DNA from: Aquipseudomonas alcaligenes
Lineage (GTDB): Bacteria; Pseudomonadota; Gammaproteobacteria; Pseudomonadales; Pseudomonadaceae
Length of the DNA stretch: 64,000 bases
Assembly: GCF_003205495.1 (NCBI RefSeq)
Contig: NZ_QJRX01000007.1
Span: forward strand, 124,001 to 188,000
Direction of reading: 5' to 3'
Shown here in pieces: positions 21,162-30,650 of this stretch; positions within the stretch are counted from its first letter, which is position 1, and every line of letters starts with the position of its first letter. Made by a program: the position numbers and the translations under genes. The notes below the pieces were generated by a model. That model was not told where the DNA came from. It ran no database searches and was given only the letters and a program-made list of their open reading frames with translations.

Positions 21162-22688
21162 ATGCGCTCTCTTACCCTGCATCTGAAAGTCCTTATCACC
21201 CTCCTGGTGACGGTGGGCATTCTGGTCACGGCCTATCAGATCTTCATCCTCGGCATCCCGGTGACCGAAGACGAGACCGATGACCTGTGGAACATCGACG
21301 CCAAGGTCGAGTTCCAGGCCAGTCCGCGCGAGCCGGTCAAGGTGCAGATGTTCGTGCCGCCGCTGAACCAGGACTATGTCAGCCTCAACGAGAGCTTCAT
21401 CTCCAACAACTATGGCGTCAGCGTCAACCGCGTCGATGGCAACCGCAAGCTGACCTGGTCGGCCCGCCGCGCCAACGGCAACCAGACCCTCTACTACCGC
21501 CTGGTGCTGACCAAGCGCTACAGCGGCGAACCGGCCAAGGCCAAGGGCCCGATCTTCCGTGACAGCATCCCGGTCGAAGGCCCGGAGAAGATCGCCGCCG
21601 AAGCACTGCTCGCCCCCATCCGCCAGCACTCGGCGGACGTACAGACCTTCATCAGCGAGACCATCAAGCGCGTCAATAACGTCAACGACGACAACGTCAA
21701 GCTGCTGCTCGGTGGCGATGCCTCCACCGCCAACAAGGCCAAGGTGATCGACCTGCTGCTGTCCATCGCCCACGTACCGATGGAGCGCGTGCACACCATT
21801 CGCCTGGTCGCCGATGCCCAGCAGAGCCCGGAGCTGTGGCTGCGCAGCTTCAATGGCGAGAACTGGCTGTACTTCAACCCGGAAAGCGGTGAACAGGGCT
21901 TGCCGACCGACCGCGTGGTCTGGTGGACCGGTGACGAGCCGCTGGTGACCATCGAAGGCGGCAAGAAGCCGCAGGTCAGCTTCACCCTCAACAACAGCGA
22001 GATGAACGCCATCCGCCTGGCCAAGCTAACTGACGAGAACACCGACGTCGACTTCCTCGAGTACTCGCTGTACGGCCTGCCGCTGCAGACCCAGCAGACC
22101 TACCAGATCATGATCATGATCCCGATCGGCGTGCTGGTGATCCTGATCCTGCGCAACCTCGGCGGCCTGCAGACCCTCGGCACCTTCACCCCGGTACTGA
22201 TCGCCCTGGCCTTCCGCGAAACCCAGCTGGGCTTCGGTATCGTGCTGTTCACCATCATCACCGCCCTCGGCCTGTCGCTGCGCTCGTACCTGGAGCACCT
22301 CAAGCTGCAGATGCTGCCTCGCCTGTCGGTGGTGCTGACCTTCGTGGTGGTGCTGATCGCCGTGATCAGCCTGTTCAGCCACAAGCTCGGCCTGGAGCGC
22401 GGCCTGTCGGTGGCCCTGTTCCCGATGGTGATCCTGACCATGACCATCGAGCGCCTGTCCATCACCTGGGAAGAGCGTGGCGGCAACCATGCCTTCAAGG
22501 TCGCCGTCGGCACCCTGATCGCCGCCTCGCTGGCGCATGCCCTGATGACCATCGAGCAGCTGACCTACTTCGTCTTCACCTTCCCGGCGGTGCTGCTGAT
22601 CCTGGTGGGCTTCATGCTGGCGATGGGTCGCTACCGCGGCTACCGCCTGACCGAACTGTTCCGCTTCAAAGCCTTCCTGAAGGATTGA
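21162..22688 (+). CDS. Inactive transglutaminase domain protein with seven C-terminal membrane helices
   Basis: A 508-residue inner-membrane protein. One N-terminal helix (about 9-30) precedes a periplasmic region (31-310) that has the pattern of a transglutaminase fold (about 150-265, ending LWLRSFNGENWLYFNPESG). Seven hydrophobic helices follow between about 314 and 488. The protein contains no cysteine at all, and the usual Asp-Pro of the third catalytic site reads Asn-Pro (239-240), so a thiol transglutaminase reaction is impossible. Probably it binds a peptide or glycan in the periplasm and passes it or a signal across the membrane. It lies between the retropepsin and ATP-grasp genes (gaps of 5 and 4 bases). 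Confidence 0.9.
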   Translation: MRSLTLHLKVLITLLVTVGILVTAYQIFILGIPVTEDETDDLWNIDAKVEFQASPREPVKVQMFVPPLNQDYVSLNESFISNNYGVSVNRVDGNRKLTWSARRANGNQTLYYRLVLTKRYSGEPAKAKGPIFRDSIPVEGPEKIAAEALLAPIRQHSADVQTFISETIKRVNNVNDDNVKLLLGGDASTANKAKVIDLLLSIAHVPMERVHTIRLVADAQQSPELWLRSFNGENWLYFNPESGEQGLPTDRVVWWTGDEPLVTIEGGKKPQVSFTLNNSEMNAIRLAKLTDENTDVDFLEYSLYGLPLQTQQTYQIMIMIPIGVLVILILRNLGGLQTLGTFTPVLIALAFRETQLGFGIVLFTIITALGLSLRSYLEHLKLQMLPRLSVVLTFVVVLIAVISLFSHKLGLERGLSVALFPMVILTMTIERLSITWEERGGNHAFKVAVGTLIAASLAHALMTIEQLTYFVFTFPAVLLILVGFMLAMGRYRGYRLTELFRFKAFLKD

Positions 22689-22692
22689 ACCC

Positions 22693-23679
22693 ATGATCGG
22701 CCTGTGGAAGACGTGGAAGGCCCTTGAAGCCAAAGGCATCATGGGTATCAACCGACGCAACGCGGACTACGTGCTGAAGTACAACAAGCGGCACCTGTAC
22801 CCGATCGTCGACGACAAGATCATCACCAAGGAGCGGGCCATCGAGGCCGGCATCCATGTGCCGGAGCTGTACGGCATCATCTCCACGGAAAAGGAGATCG
22901 AGAACTTCGAGAAGATCATCGAGGGCCACAACGACTTCGTGATCAAGCCGGCGCAGGGCGCCGGCGGCGACGGCATCCTGGTGATCGCCGACCGCTTCGA
23001 GGGGCGCTTCAAGACCGTGTCCGGCAAGATCGTCAGCCAGGAAGACATCGAGCACCAGCTCTCCAGCATCCTCACCGGCCTCTACTCTCTCGGCGGCCAC
23101 CGTGACCGCGTGCTGATCGAGTACCGGGTGACCCCGGACCCGATCTTCAAGAGCATCAGCTACGAGGGCGTGCCGGACATCCGCATCATCGTGCTGATGG
23201 GCTACCCGGTGATGGCCATGCTGCGCCTGCCGACCCGCCAGTCCAACGGCAAGGCCAACCTGCACCAGGGCGCCATCGGCGTGGGCGTCGACCTGGCCAC
23301 CGGCATCACCCTCAAGGGCACCTGGCTGAACAACAAAATCAGCAAGCACCCGGACACCACCAATGCGGTGGACGGCGTGCAACTGCCCAACTGGGACGGC
23401 TTCATGAAGCTGGCTGCCGGCTGCTATGAACTCTGCGGTCTCGGCTATATCGGCGTGGACATGGTGCTGGACCAGGACAAGGGCCCGTTGATCCTCGAGC
23501 TCAACGCCCGCCCCGGCCTGAACATCCAGATCGCCAACGATTGCGGCCTGACCCATCGCGCCCACGCGGTGGAGGCGCATATCGCCGAACTGGAGAAGAA
23601 GGGCGTGAAGGAAAGCGTGGAGGAGCGCGTGCGCTTCTCCCAGCAGCTGTTCGGTCACGTCAAGCCGAAGGACATCTGA
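22693..23679 (+). CDS. ATP-grasp ligase, alpha-L-glutamate ligase-like (RimK-related)
   Basis: A cytoplasmic ATP-grasp enzyme of 328 residues. The glycine-rich ATP loop is FVIKPAQGAGGDGILVI (about 86-102), with adenine-side YRVTPDPIF, and the metal-binding ending is LILELNARPGLNIQIAN. Such enzymes form amide bonds through an acyl-phosphate; whether this one adds amino acids to a protein, peptide or sugar is not known. AAGGA for translation lies inside the end of the preceding gene, so synthesis is coupled. A strong terminator follows. The three-gene set is conserved in Pseudomonas, in this order as I recall. Confidence 0.9.
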   Translation: MIGLWKTWKALEAKGIMGINRRNADYVLKYNKRHLYPIVDDKIITKERAIEAGIHVPELYGIISTEKEIENFEKIIEGHNDFVIKPAQGAGGDGILVIADRFEGRFKTVSGKIVSQEDIEHQLSSILTGLYSLGGHRDRVLIEYRVTPDPIFKSISYEGVPDIRIIVLMGYPVMAMLRLPTRQSNGKANLHQGAIGVGVDLATGITLKGTWLNNKISKHPDTTNAVDGVQLPNWDGFMKLAAGCYELCGLGYIGVDMVLDQDKGPLILELNARPGLNIQIANDCGLTHRAHAVEAHIAELEKKGVKESVEERVRFSQQLFGHVKPKDI

Positions 23680-23698
23680 GTTGCGGCGACAGGAACAG

Positions 23699-23720
23699 GC
23701 CCGGCGATGCCGGGCTTTTT
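23699..23720 (+). terminator. Intrinsic terminator of the retropepsin/7TM/ATP-grasp operon
   Basis: The stem GCCCGGC (23699-23705) with GCCGGGC (23709-23715), loop GAT, is followed by TTTTT. It is 20 bases after the stop. Confidence 0.9.
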
Positions 23721-23763
23721 CATTGAGCCTTACAATGGACGCTCCACAGCCCCGAAGAAGCCC

Positions 23764-25107
23764 ATGAGTCTCTGTCGCCTTCACCCGCTGCCCTACCAGG
23801 CCAACCCGGCTGCCTATTTCGCCCTGGTGCGTCAGGCACCGGGCGCGGTGCTGCTGGACGCCGGCCGCCCACAGGCCGAACGTGGCCGCTATGACCTGCT
23901 CAGCGCCTGGCCGCGAGCCAGCTACTCTCCGCACCCCGGGGAAAGCGGCGAAGCCTTCTTCCAGCGGCTGCGCGGCGGGCTGGCGGATCTGGGCCATGCC
24001 GATGCGCCGGACAGCTGCGAGCTGCCCTTCACCGGCGGCCTGATCGGCTACCTGGCCTATGACTTCGGTCGCCGCCTGGAGCGACTGCCGAGCCAGGCCG
24101 TCGACGACCTGGCGCTGCCCGATGCCCGCTTCGGCCTCTACGCCTGGGCCCTGATCAGCGACCATCATCGGCAAACCAGCCAGCTGGTGTTCCACCCACA
24201 GCTGGCACAGAGCGAATGCGCGCGCCTGATCCAGCTGTTCGAGACCGCCAGCCCGACACCTGGCCAACCCTTCTCGCTGCGGCGCCCCTTCCACCCCGAC
24301 CTCGATCAGGACGCTTATCGAAACGCCATCGAGCGTATCCAGGCGTATATCCAGGCCGGCGACTGCTACCAGGTCAACTTCGCCCAGCGCTTCCAGGCGC
24401 CTTGCCAGGGCGACGCCTGGAGTGCCTACCAGGCACTGCGGGCGGCCTGCCCGACGCCTTTCGCCGGCTTCCAGGCGCTGGAGGACGGCGGCGCCATCCT
24501 CAGCCTGTCACCGGAGCGCTTCCTCCAGGTCAGCCGTGGACGGGTGGAAACCCGGCCGATCAAGGGCACCCGGGCTCGTGGCGCCACGCCAGGCGAGGAC
24601 GCAGCCAATGCCGCCGAGCTGCAGGCCAGTGCCAAGGATCGCGCCGAAAACCTGATGATCGTCGACCTGCTGCGCAACGACCTGGGACGCAGCTGCCGCG
24701 TCGGTTCGGTCAGGGTGCCACAGCTGTTCGCCCTGGAGAGCTATCCCAACGTGCATCACCTGGTCAGCGCCGTGACCGGCGAACTGGCCGCGGACAGGGA
24801 CGCGCTGGACCTGATCGCCGGCAGCTTCCCCGGCGGTTCCATCACTGGTGCGCCGAAGATCCGCGCCATGCAGATCATCGACGAACTGGAGCCGACCCGC
24901 CGCGCCCTGTACTGCGGCTCCCTGATCTATCTCGACGTGCGCGGCGAGTTGGACAGCTCCATCGCCATCCGCAGCCTGTTGGTCAAGGATGGCATGGTCA
25001 GCTGCTGGGGTGGTGGCGGCATAGTGGCCGACTCCGACTGGCAGGCCGAGTACCAGGAATCCATCACCAAGGTGAAGGTGCTGCTGCAGACGCTGGAGGC
25101 GCTCTGA
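23764..25107 (+). CDS. pabB: Aminodeoxychorismate synthase component I
   Basis: Makes 4-amino-4-deoxychorismate from chorismate and ammonia for folate synthesis. The 447-residue chorismate-binding protein has TRPIKGTRARG (PIKGT lysine typical of PabB/TrpE), NLMIVDLLRNDLGR, and GGSITGAPKIRAMQIIDELE with C-terminal CGSLIYLD and GGGIVADSD. ATG 23764 is taken; a longer frame from 23707 reads through the preceding terminator. The glutamine amidotransferase partner PabA is not encoded here. Confidence 0.95.
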   Translation: MSLCRLHPLPYQANPAAYFALVRQAPGAVLLDAGRPQAERGRYDLLSAWPRASYSPHPGESGEAFFQRLRGGLADLGHADAPDSCELPFTGGLIGYLAYDFGRRLERLPSQAVDDLALPDARFGLYAWALISDHHRQTSQLVFHPQLAQSECARLIQLFETASPTPGQPFSLRRPFHPDLDQDAYRNAIERIQAYIQAGDCYQVNFAQRFQAPCQGDAWSAYQALRAACPTPFAGFQALEDGGAILSLSPERFLQVSRGRVETRPIKGTRARGATPGEDAANAAELQASAKDRAENLMIVDLLRNDLGRSCRVGSVRVPQLFALESYPNVHHLVSAVTGELAADRDALDLIAGSFPGGSITGAPKIRAMQIIDELEPTRRALYCGSLIYLDVRGELDSSIAIRSLLVKDGMVSCWGGGGIVADSDWQAEYQESITKVKVLLQTLEAL

Positions 25108-25116
25108 GCGCCCATG

Positions 25117-25144
25117 AAAAAGGCCCGCAGATGCGGGCCTTTTT
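25117..25144. terminator. Bidirectional terminator between pabB and thrH
   Basis: AAAAAGGCCCGCA (25117-25129) pairs with TGCGGGCCTTTTT (25132-25144). It has A/T runs on both sides, so it serves both converging genes. Confidence 0.92.
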
Positions 25145-25158
25145 CATTGAGCTGAACC

Positions 25159-25776
25159 TTACAGGCTGAGCTGGCGATTGGACGCCTTGAGAAACTCGCG
25201 CTTGAGGTCCTCGTAGGTGTGCACCGCCGGGAACTGCGGGAACTCGCGAATCACGTTGTCCGGCGCATGGAACAGGATGCCGGCATGGGCCTCGCTGAGC
25301 ATGGTGGTGTCGTTGTACGAATCGCCGGCGGCGATCACGCGGTAGTACAGACTCTTGAGGGCGATCACCGACTGGCGCTTGGGGTCCTTCTGGCGCAGCT
25401 GATAGCTCACCACCCGATCGGTCTCGTCGGTGATCAGTCTGTGGCACAGCAGGGTCGGAAAGCCCAGCTGACGCATCAGCGGCTGGGAGAACTCGTAGAA
25501 GGTGTCGGAGAGGATCACCACCTGGAAACGCTCGCGCAGCCAGTCGACGAACTCCACAGCGCCCTCCAGCGGCTCGAGGGTGGCGATCACTTCCTGGATG
25601 TCGCGCAGCTTCAGGCCGTGCTCGTCGAGGATGCGCAGACGCTGCTGCATCAGCACGTCGTAGTCAGGAATGTCGCGAGTGGTGGCCTTGAGCGCGTCGA
25701 TGCCGGTTTTTTCGGCGAAGGCGATCCAGATTTCCGGAACCAGTACACCTTCGAGGTCGAGGCAGGCGATTTCCAC
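25159..25776 (-). CDS. thrH: Phosphoserine phosphatase / homoserine phosphotransferase ThrH
   Basis: HAD-superfamily enzyme of 205 residues. It dephosphorylates phosphoserine and can transfer the phosphate to homoserine, bypassing ThrB. The variant HAD motif I is CLDLEGVLVPE (Asp7 nucleophile), motif II ILSDTFYEF, and the Mg site AAGDSYNDTTML. The start is GTG (25776), preceded by AGGAG; no in-frame ATG is close. It sits upstream of the divergent cysH gene. Confidence 0.94.
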   Translation of the reverse strand: MEIACLDLEGVLVPEIWIAFAEKTGIDALKATTRDIPDYDVLMQQRLRILDEHGLKLRDIQEVIATLEPLEGAVEFVDWLRERFQVVILSDTFYEFSQPLMRQLGFPTLLCHRLITDETDRVVSYQLRQKDPKRQSVIALKSLYYRVIAAGDSYNDTTMLSEAHAGILFHAPDNVIREFPQFPAVHTYEDLKREFLKASNRQLSL

Positions 25777-25964
25777 GGGAGACTCCTAACGGGCTGAATG
25801 AAGGAAGCCGGCACTCTAGCGATTCACCGGACAGGGTGCAACGCGATGCTTATACCTGAATACCTCAGTTACTCTCTGATTTGGTTATTTAGGCGCATAA
25901 CGGCTTTCTTGCTAAGATCCCCGCCACAGAGCGCCCGAGCGCCGACCACCAGGAAGCCAGCCCG
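25777..25964 (+). promoter_or_regulatory. cysH / thrH divergent control region
   Basis: 188 bases with a markedly AT-rich core (about 25840-25920). A possible -10 box, TAAGAT, is at 25913-25918 without a matching -35, as is common for activator-dependent promoters. CysB control of cysH is known in pseudomonads and cysB lies next door; a CysB site in the AT-rich core is inference. Confidence 0.4.
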
Positions 25965-26699
25965 ATGAGCCAGAACTTCAACGTTGCCGAACTGGCAGCG
26001 GCCTATGCCAACAAATCCCCCCAGGAAATCCTCAAGCTCGCCTTCGAACACTTCGGCGACGAGCTGTGGATTTCCTTCAGTGGCGCCGAGGATGTGGTGC
26101 TGCTGGACATGGCCTGGAAGATCAACAAGCAGGTCAAGGTCTTCACCCTCGACACCGGCCGGCTCCACCCGGAGACCTATCGCTTCATCGAGCAGGTGCG
26201 CGAGCACTATGGCATCGCCATCGAGGTGATGAGCCCGGACGCCGAGAAACTGGAGGCCCTGGTGCGCGCCAAGGGACTGTTCAGCTTCTACAAGGACGGC
26301 CACGGCGAGTGCTGCGGCATCCGCAAGATCGAACCGCTCAAGCGCAAGCTGGCCAGCGTCAGGGCCTGGGCCACCGGCCAACGTCGCGACCAGAGCCCCG
26401 GTACCCGCAGCCAGGTATCCGTGCTGGAACTGGACGCGGCCTTCTCCTCGCCGGAAAAACCGCTGTACAAGTTCAACCCGCTGGCGCAAATGAGCAGCGA
26501 GGAAGTCTGGGCCTATATCCGCATGCTCGAGCTGCCCTACAACAGCCTGCACGAGCGCGGTTTCATAAGCATCGGCTGCGAGCCCTGCACCCGCCCCGTG
26601 CTACCCAACCAGCACGAGCGCGAGGGGCGCTGGTGGTGGGAGGAGGAAACCCAGAAGGAATGCGGCCTGCACGCCGGCAACGTGATTGCCAGAGCCTGA
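25965..26699 (+). CDS. cysH: Adenylyl-sulfate (APS) reductase
   Basis: Assimilatory reduction of adenosine 5'-phosphosulfate to sulfite with thioredoxin. The 244 residues contain the P-loop-like [12 protein letters not shown] (37-48). The two cysteine pairs, Cys116-Cys117 (GECCGIRK) and Cys205/Cys208 (IGCEPCTR), bind a [4Fe-4S] cluster and distinguish APS from PAPS reductases. The catalytic Cys233 is in KECGLH. It is convergent with cysB, its likely activator, across a shared terminator. Confidence 0.96.
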   Translation: MSQNFNVAELAAAYANKSPQEILKLAFEHFGDELWISFSGAEDVVLLDMAWKINKQVKVFTLDTGRLHPETYRFIEQVREHYGIAIEVMSPDAEKLEALVRAKGLFSFYKDGHGECCGIRKIEPLKRKLASVRAWATGQRRDQSPGTRSQVSVLELDAAFSSPEKPLYKFNPLAQMSSEEVWAYIRMLELPYNSLHERGFISIGCEPCTRPVLPNQHEREGRWWWEEETQKECGLHAGNVIARA

Positions 26700-26702
26700 A
26701 TG

Positions 26703-26733
26703 AAAAAGCCCGGCACATGCCGGGCTTTTTTTT
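26703..26733. terminator. Bidirectional terminator between cysH and cysB
   Basis: AAAAAGCCCGGCA (26703-26715) pairs with TGCCGGGCTTTTT (26718-26730), followed by more T. It serves both converging genes. Confidence 0.92.
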
Positions 26734-26744
26734 CGTCAGCCGTC

Positions 26745-27728
<984 letters not shown>

Positions 27729-27796
27729 TCAAAGCAGATAGACGCCGCCTGAATTTGCCAGCTCAGCGATATAACCATATTAGCGGTTTAGTCTTT

Positions 27797-27838
27797 AAAA
27801 CTAGACGATTTTTCGAGCTGTGCATGCCGTTCGTCTAG
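27797..27838 (-). terminator. Possible terminator of the universal stress gene, upstream of cysB
   Basis: A perfect 8-bp inverted repeat, CTAGACGA (27801-27808) and TCGTCTAG (27831-27838), with a 22-base loop. On the minus strand it is followed by TTTTAAAG. The large loop makes it weaker than the others; it could equally be a regulatory palindrome for cysB. Confidence 0.4.
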
Positions 27839-27857
27839 CCATTGGCGATAAGCCCCA

Positions 27858-28343
27858 TCAGCGGTGCTGCAACATGGGCACCAGATAGACCGGCGTCTCG
27901 GACAGCTGCAGCAGGCGCGCTGCCGTGCGCCCCAGCGGAATATCGTGGTGAGCGCCATGGCTGTGGCTGCCCACGACCAGCAGATCGACCCCGAGCTTGC
28001 GCGCCTCGTCGAGAATCACCTGGGGCGGGTCGCCCTGCGCCACGCGCACGCTGCGGATGATCTGCATGTCCTGCTGCGCCTCGCCCATCTCGTCGCGAAA
28101 GCCCTCCAGCACGCGCTGCTCGATGCTGCCCATCACGGTGGTCAGCCCCTTGCTGCGCAGCTCCTGCAGGGTCTTCTCGTCCAGATAGGTCTGCAGCACC
28201 GACTCGGCGAACAGCCCCAGCGGTTCCACCGCATGCACCACATGGAGTTCAGCCCGGAAGGCCCGGGCCAGCGCCAGGGCATGCTGCAGCACATAGGGGG
28301 CATAGAGTCCCAGGTCGGTGGCGTAGAGAATCGAACGCAGCAT
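27858..28343 (-). CDS. Universal stress protein (UspA family)
   Basis: Single-domain cytoplasmic Usp of 161 residues. It begins MLRSILYATD with the first strand and Asp10, and ends with the nucleotide-loop region VVGSHSHGAHHDIPLGRTAARLL. The glycine spacing there departs from the classical ATP-binding G-x2-G-x9-G pattern, so nucleotide binding is uncertain. The ATG follows GGGAGG. It is downstream of the 5'-nucleotidase gene by 62 bases, possibly the last gene of that operon. Confidence 0.9.
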   Translation of the reverse strand: MLRSILYATDLGLYAPYVLQHALALARAFRAELHVVHAVEPLGLFAESVLQTYLDEKTLQELRSKGLTTVMGSIEQRVLEGFRDEMGEAQQDMQIIRSVRVAQGDPPQVILDEARKLGVDLLVVGSHSHGAHHDIPLGRTAARLLQLSETPVYLVPMLQHR

Positions 28344-28405
28344 GCGGCCTCCCTGACTTCCTGCTAGCGGCCCTGTTCTGAGCTTAGCAGCGCTGGGCAA
28401 GTCGC

Positions 28406-29311
28406 CTAGGGCTGCAGTTCGTTGCTCACCCCATGCGGCACATGGCCGGTCGCGACCACGTCGCGGGCGCGCTCGCAGTGACCGGTCTGGTCGTCGAAGA
28501 ACACATCGGCGGCGAAGGCCTCGAGGAAGGCCGACTTGTCCAGACCGCCGAGGAACAGCGACTCGTCCAGGCGGATATCCCATTCGCGCAGGGTGCGGAT
28601 CACCCGCTCATGGGCCGGCGCCGAACGGGCGGTGACCAGCGCCGTGCGGATCGGGCAGGTTTCCTCGGGGAACTCGCGCTGCAGTCGATTCAGGGCGGAC
28701 AGGAACGGCTTGAACGGACCGCCGCCAAGCAGCTCGCGGGCCGAATCCTTTTCGTGCCGCTGGAAGGCCTCCAGCCCGCCCTGCTGGTAGACCCGCTCGG
28801 ACTCGTCGGAGAACAGCACGGCATCGCCATCGAAGGCGATGCGCAGCTCGGTACTGGCGGCACGCCGCGGCCCGCCGGAGAGGATGGTGGCGGCAGCGAA
28901 GCCGGCCTCCAGGGCACTGCGCACATCCTCGGCATGGGTGGAGAGGAACAGGTGGCTGCCGAAGGCGGCCAGGTAGGGATAGGGGCTACGCCCGCCGACA
29001 AAGGCCGCGCGGGAGATGCCGAGGCCATGATGGGCGATCGAGTTGAACACCCGCAGGCCGGTGTCGGCGCTGTTGCGCGACACCAGGATCACCTCGACCC
29101 GGGCCTGGCCGAGGTTGCCATTGAGGCTCAGCAGCTTCTCCACCAGGGGAAAGGCATCGCCCGGGGTGAGAATCTCGTCCTCGTGATCGATCTGGTACTG
29201 CCGGTAGGCCTCGACACCCTCGTTCTCGTAGATGCGGTGGCTCTCGCGCAGGTCGAACAACGCCCGCGAGGAGATCGCCAGCACCAGCTTGTCACCCAGT
29301 CCCTTGCCCAT
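28406..29311 (-). CDS. Cytosolic 5'-nucleotidase (NT5C1-like)
   Basis: A 301-residue protein of the eukaryotic-type cytosolic 5'-nucleotidase family, which dephosphorylates nucleoside monophosphates. HAD-like acidic motifs are FDGDAVLFSDESE (about 160-172), the downstream TALVTARSAPAHERVI and the C-terminal ADVFFDDQTGHCERA. ATG 29311 with GAGG upstream was chosen; the start lies inside the end of panE (20-base overlap), so the two are coupled. Confidence 0.9.
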   Translation of the reverse strand: MGKGLGDKLVLAISSRALFDLRESHRIYENEGVEAYRQYQIDHEDEILTPGDAFPLVEKLLSLNGNLGQARVEVILVSRNSADTGLRVFNSIAHHGLGISRAAFVGGRSPYPYLAAFGSHLFLSTHAEDVRSALEAGFAAATILSGGPRRAASTELRIAFDGDAVLFSDESERVYQQGGLEAFQRHEKDSARELLGGGPFKPFLSALNRLQREFPEETCPIRTALVTARSAPAHERVIRTLREWDIRLDESLFLGGLDKSAFLEAFAADVFFDDQTGHCERARDVVATGHVPHGVSNELQP

Positions 29312-30266
29312 AGTCGCCTCGGTTGGCCTCGAGAAAGCGCAGCGCCTGATGCAACAGGCGCATTTTCGGCAGTTCGCAGCCTGCCGCCGCTGCGGCCGCC
29401 AGAGGTGCGGCGTAGATGGCCTGCAGCTCCAGCGGACGCTTGTGTCGGAAATCATGGTACATGCTGGGCAGATAGTCCGGCATGCGCTCGGTCGCCGCCA
29501 GCAGCTGCTGCGCATAGCCATCAGGCAACACGTAGCCGCAGGCGGCAGCACCCCGCACCACCTCCTGCATCAGTGCAAGGATCAGCGCCCGGCTGTCGTC
29601 ACTGGCCATCAACCGTGTGGTGCCGGCATTCAACAGCACGGACAGGCCGTTGTAGGGCACGTTCCACACCAGCTTTTGCCAGCGGGCCTGCTGCAGATCG
29701 GCCATGGCCGTGGATTCGACGCCGGCTGAGCGGAACAGCCGGGCGCCCTCCTCGACCAGCTCCTGGCGCTCTTGCGCCGAAGCCGCAGGACCGGAGTGGT
29801 AGCCCAGGTTCACCGCGCCCAGGGCCTGGTGCTCGACCACTCCCGGCGCCGCGCGGTGGACGCAGATGAAGCAGAGCCCGCCGAGCAGGTGCAACGAATC
29901 CGGCAGCAGCGGACGCAGTGCTTCCTCCACCGCCAGGCCGTTCTGCAACAGCACCACCTTGGCCCCGGAGGCAGCGGCCTGGGCGATGAGCGGAGCCATT
30001 TCGGCATTGCTGGTGGTCTTGGCCCCTACCAGTAGCCAGTCGCAGGGCGGCATCTCGGCGGCACTGCGCCAGGCCTGCACCGGGTGCAGGTGCAAACGGC
30101 CATGCACGGCGCTATCGATTTGCAACCCTTGCTCCCGCACTGCCGGGTATTCGCTGCGCAGCAGGAAATGCACGTCATGCCCTGCCTTGGCCAGCATCAG
30201 GCCGTAGAAACCGCCGATGGCACCGGTGCCGATGATGCCAATGCGCGGGCGTTGCTGATCTGGCAT
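29292..30266 (-). CDS. PanE-like 2-dehydropantoate 2-reductase
   Basis: NADPH-dependent ketopantoate-reductase-family protein of 324 residues. The Rossmann motif is IGIIGTGAIGGFYG (9-22), with cofactor-side GAKTTSN and the catalytic Lys in ARWQKLVWNVPYN. Pseudomonads carry several PanE paralogues, so pantothenate synthesis is likely but not certain. It overlaps the thioredoxin-like stop by one base (TGATG) and the nucleotidase start by 20 bases; GAGGAG stands ahead of its ATG. Confidence 0.88.
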   Translation of the reverse strand: MPDQQRPRIGIIGTGAIGGFYGLMLAKAGHDVHFLLRSEYPAVREQGLQIDSAVHGRLHLHPVQAWRSAAEMPPCDWLLVGAKTTSNAEMAPLIAQAAASGAKVVLLQNGLAVEEALRPLLPDSLHLLGGLCFICVHRAAPGVVEHQALGAVNLGYHSGPAASAQERQELVEEGARLFRSAGVESTAMADLQQARWQKLVWNVPYNGLSVLLNAGTTRLMASDDSRALILALMQEVVRGAAACGYVLPDGYAQQLLAATERMPDYLPSMYHDFRHKRPLELQAIYAAPLAAAAAAGCELPKMRLLHQALRFLEANRGDYGQGTG

Positions 30267-30613
30267 CAGGGAAGCTCCTCGGGATCACGGCGCAGGGCCT
30301 GCAGCAGTGCGGCGGCCAGCTCGGGCAGGCGCAGCGGGGTGTGCAGTGCGCCAAGAAACTGACCATCGCGGATCAGAAACAGGCTGGGCAGGTGGAAGAC
30401 GCCGTAGCGCTCGACCAGGCCGCCATTATGGCCGGCATCGACCCAGCACAGGCGCTCGACGGCCAGTGGCATCGCGGGCAACTCGCGGCGCGCCCAGCGG
30501 CAACTGGCACAGCCCATGCTAGTGAATATGAGCAAGGAGCGACCCGCCAGGTCCAGCAACCGGTGGTCGGCATCCAGGTCGGTCAGTTCCAGACTGGGGA
30601 CTATACTGTTCAT
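30266..30613 (-). CDS. Thioredoxin-fold protein with a CASC motif
   Basis: A 115-residue thioredoxin-like protein with redox-active Cys35-Ala-Ser-Cys38 (FTSMGCASCRWARREL) and a cis-proline region GVFHLPSLFLIRDG. It has no signal peptide, so it is probably cytoplasmic. ATG 30613 is chosen; the frame can be read from a TTG 12 bases earlier. It is the first gene of a trx-panE-nucleotidase(-usp) string and divergent from the PilZ gene, the two start codons lying only 37 bases apart. Confidence 0.82.
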   Translation of the reverse strand: MNSIVPSLELTDLDADHRLLDLAGRSLLIFTSMGCASCRWARRELPAMPLAVERLCWVDAGHNGGLVERYGVFHLPSLFLIRDGQFLGALHTPLRLPELAAALLQALRRDPEELP

Positions 30614-30650
30614 GACTGATGTCAAAGGGATGGCATCCGGAGTAGTCGAA

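Noticed and set aside
30612..30650. Upstream start codons for the PilZ gene
   Set aside because: No ribosome site and direct overlap with the divergent start codon; ATG 30651 has GGAG and begins at the RxxxR motif.
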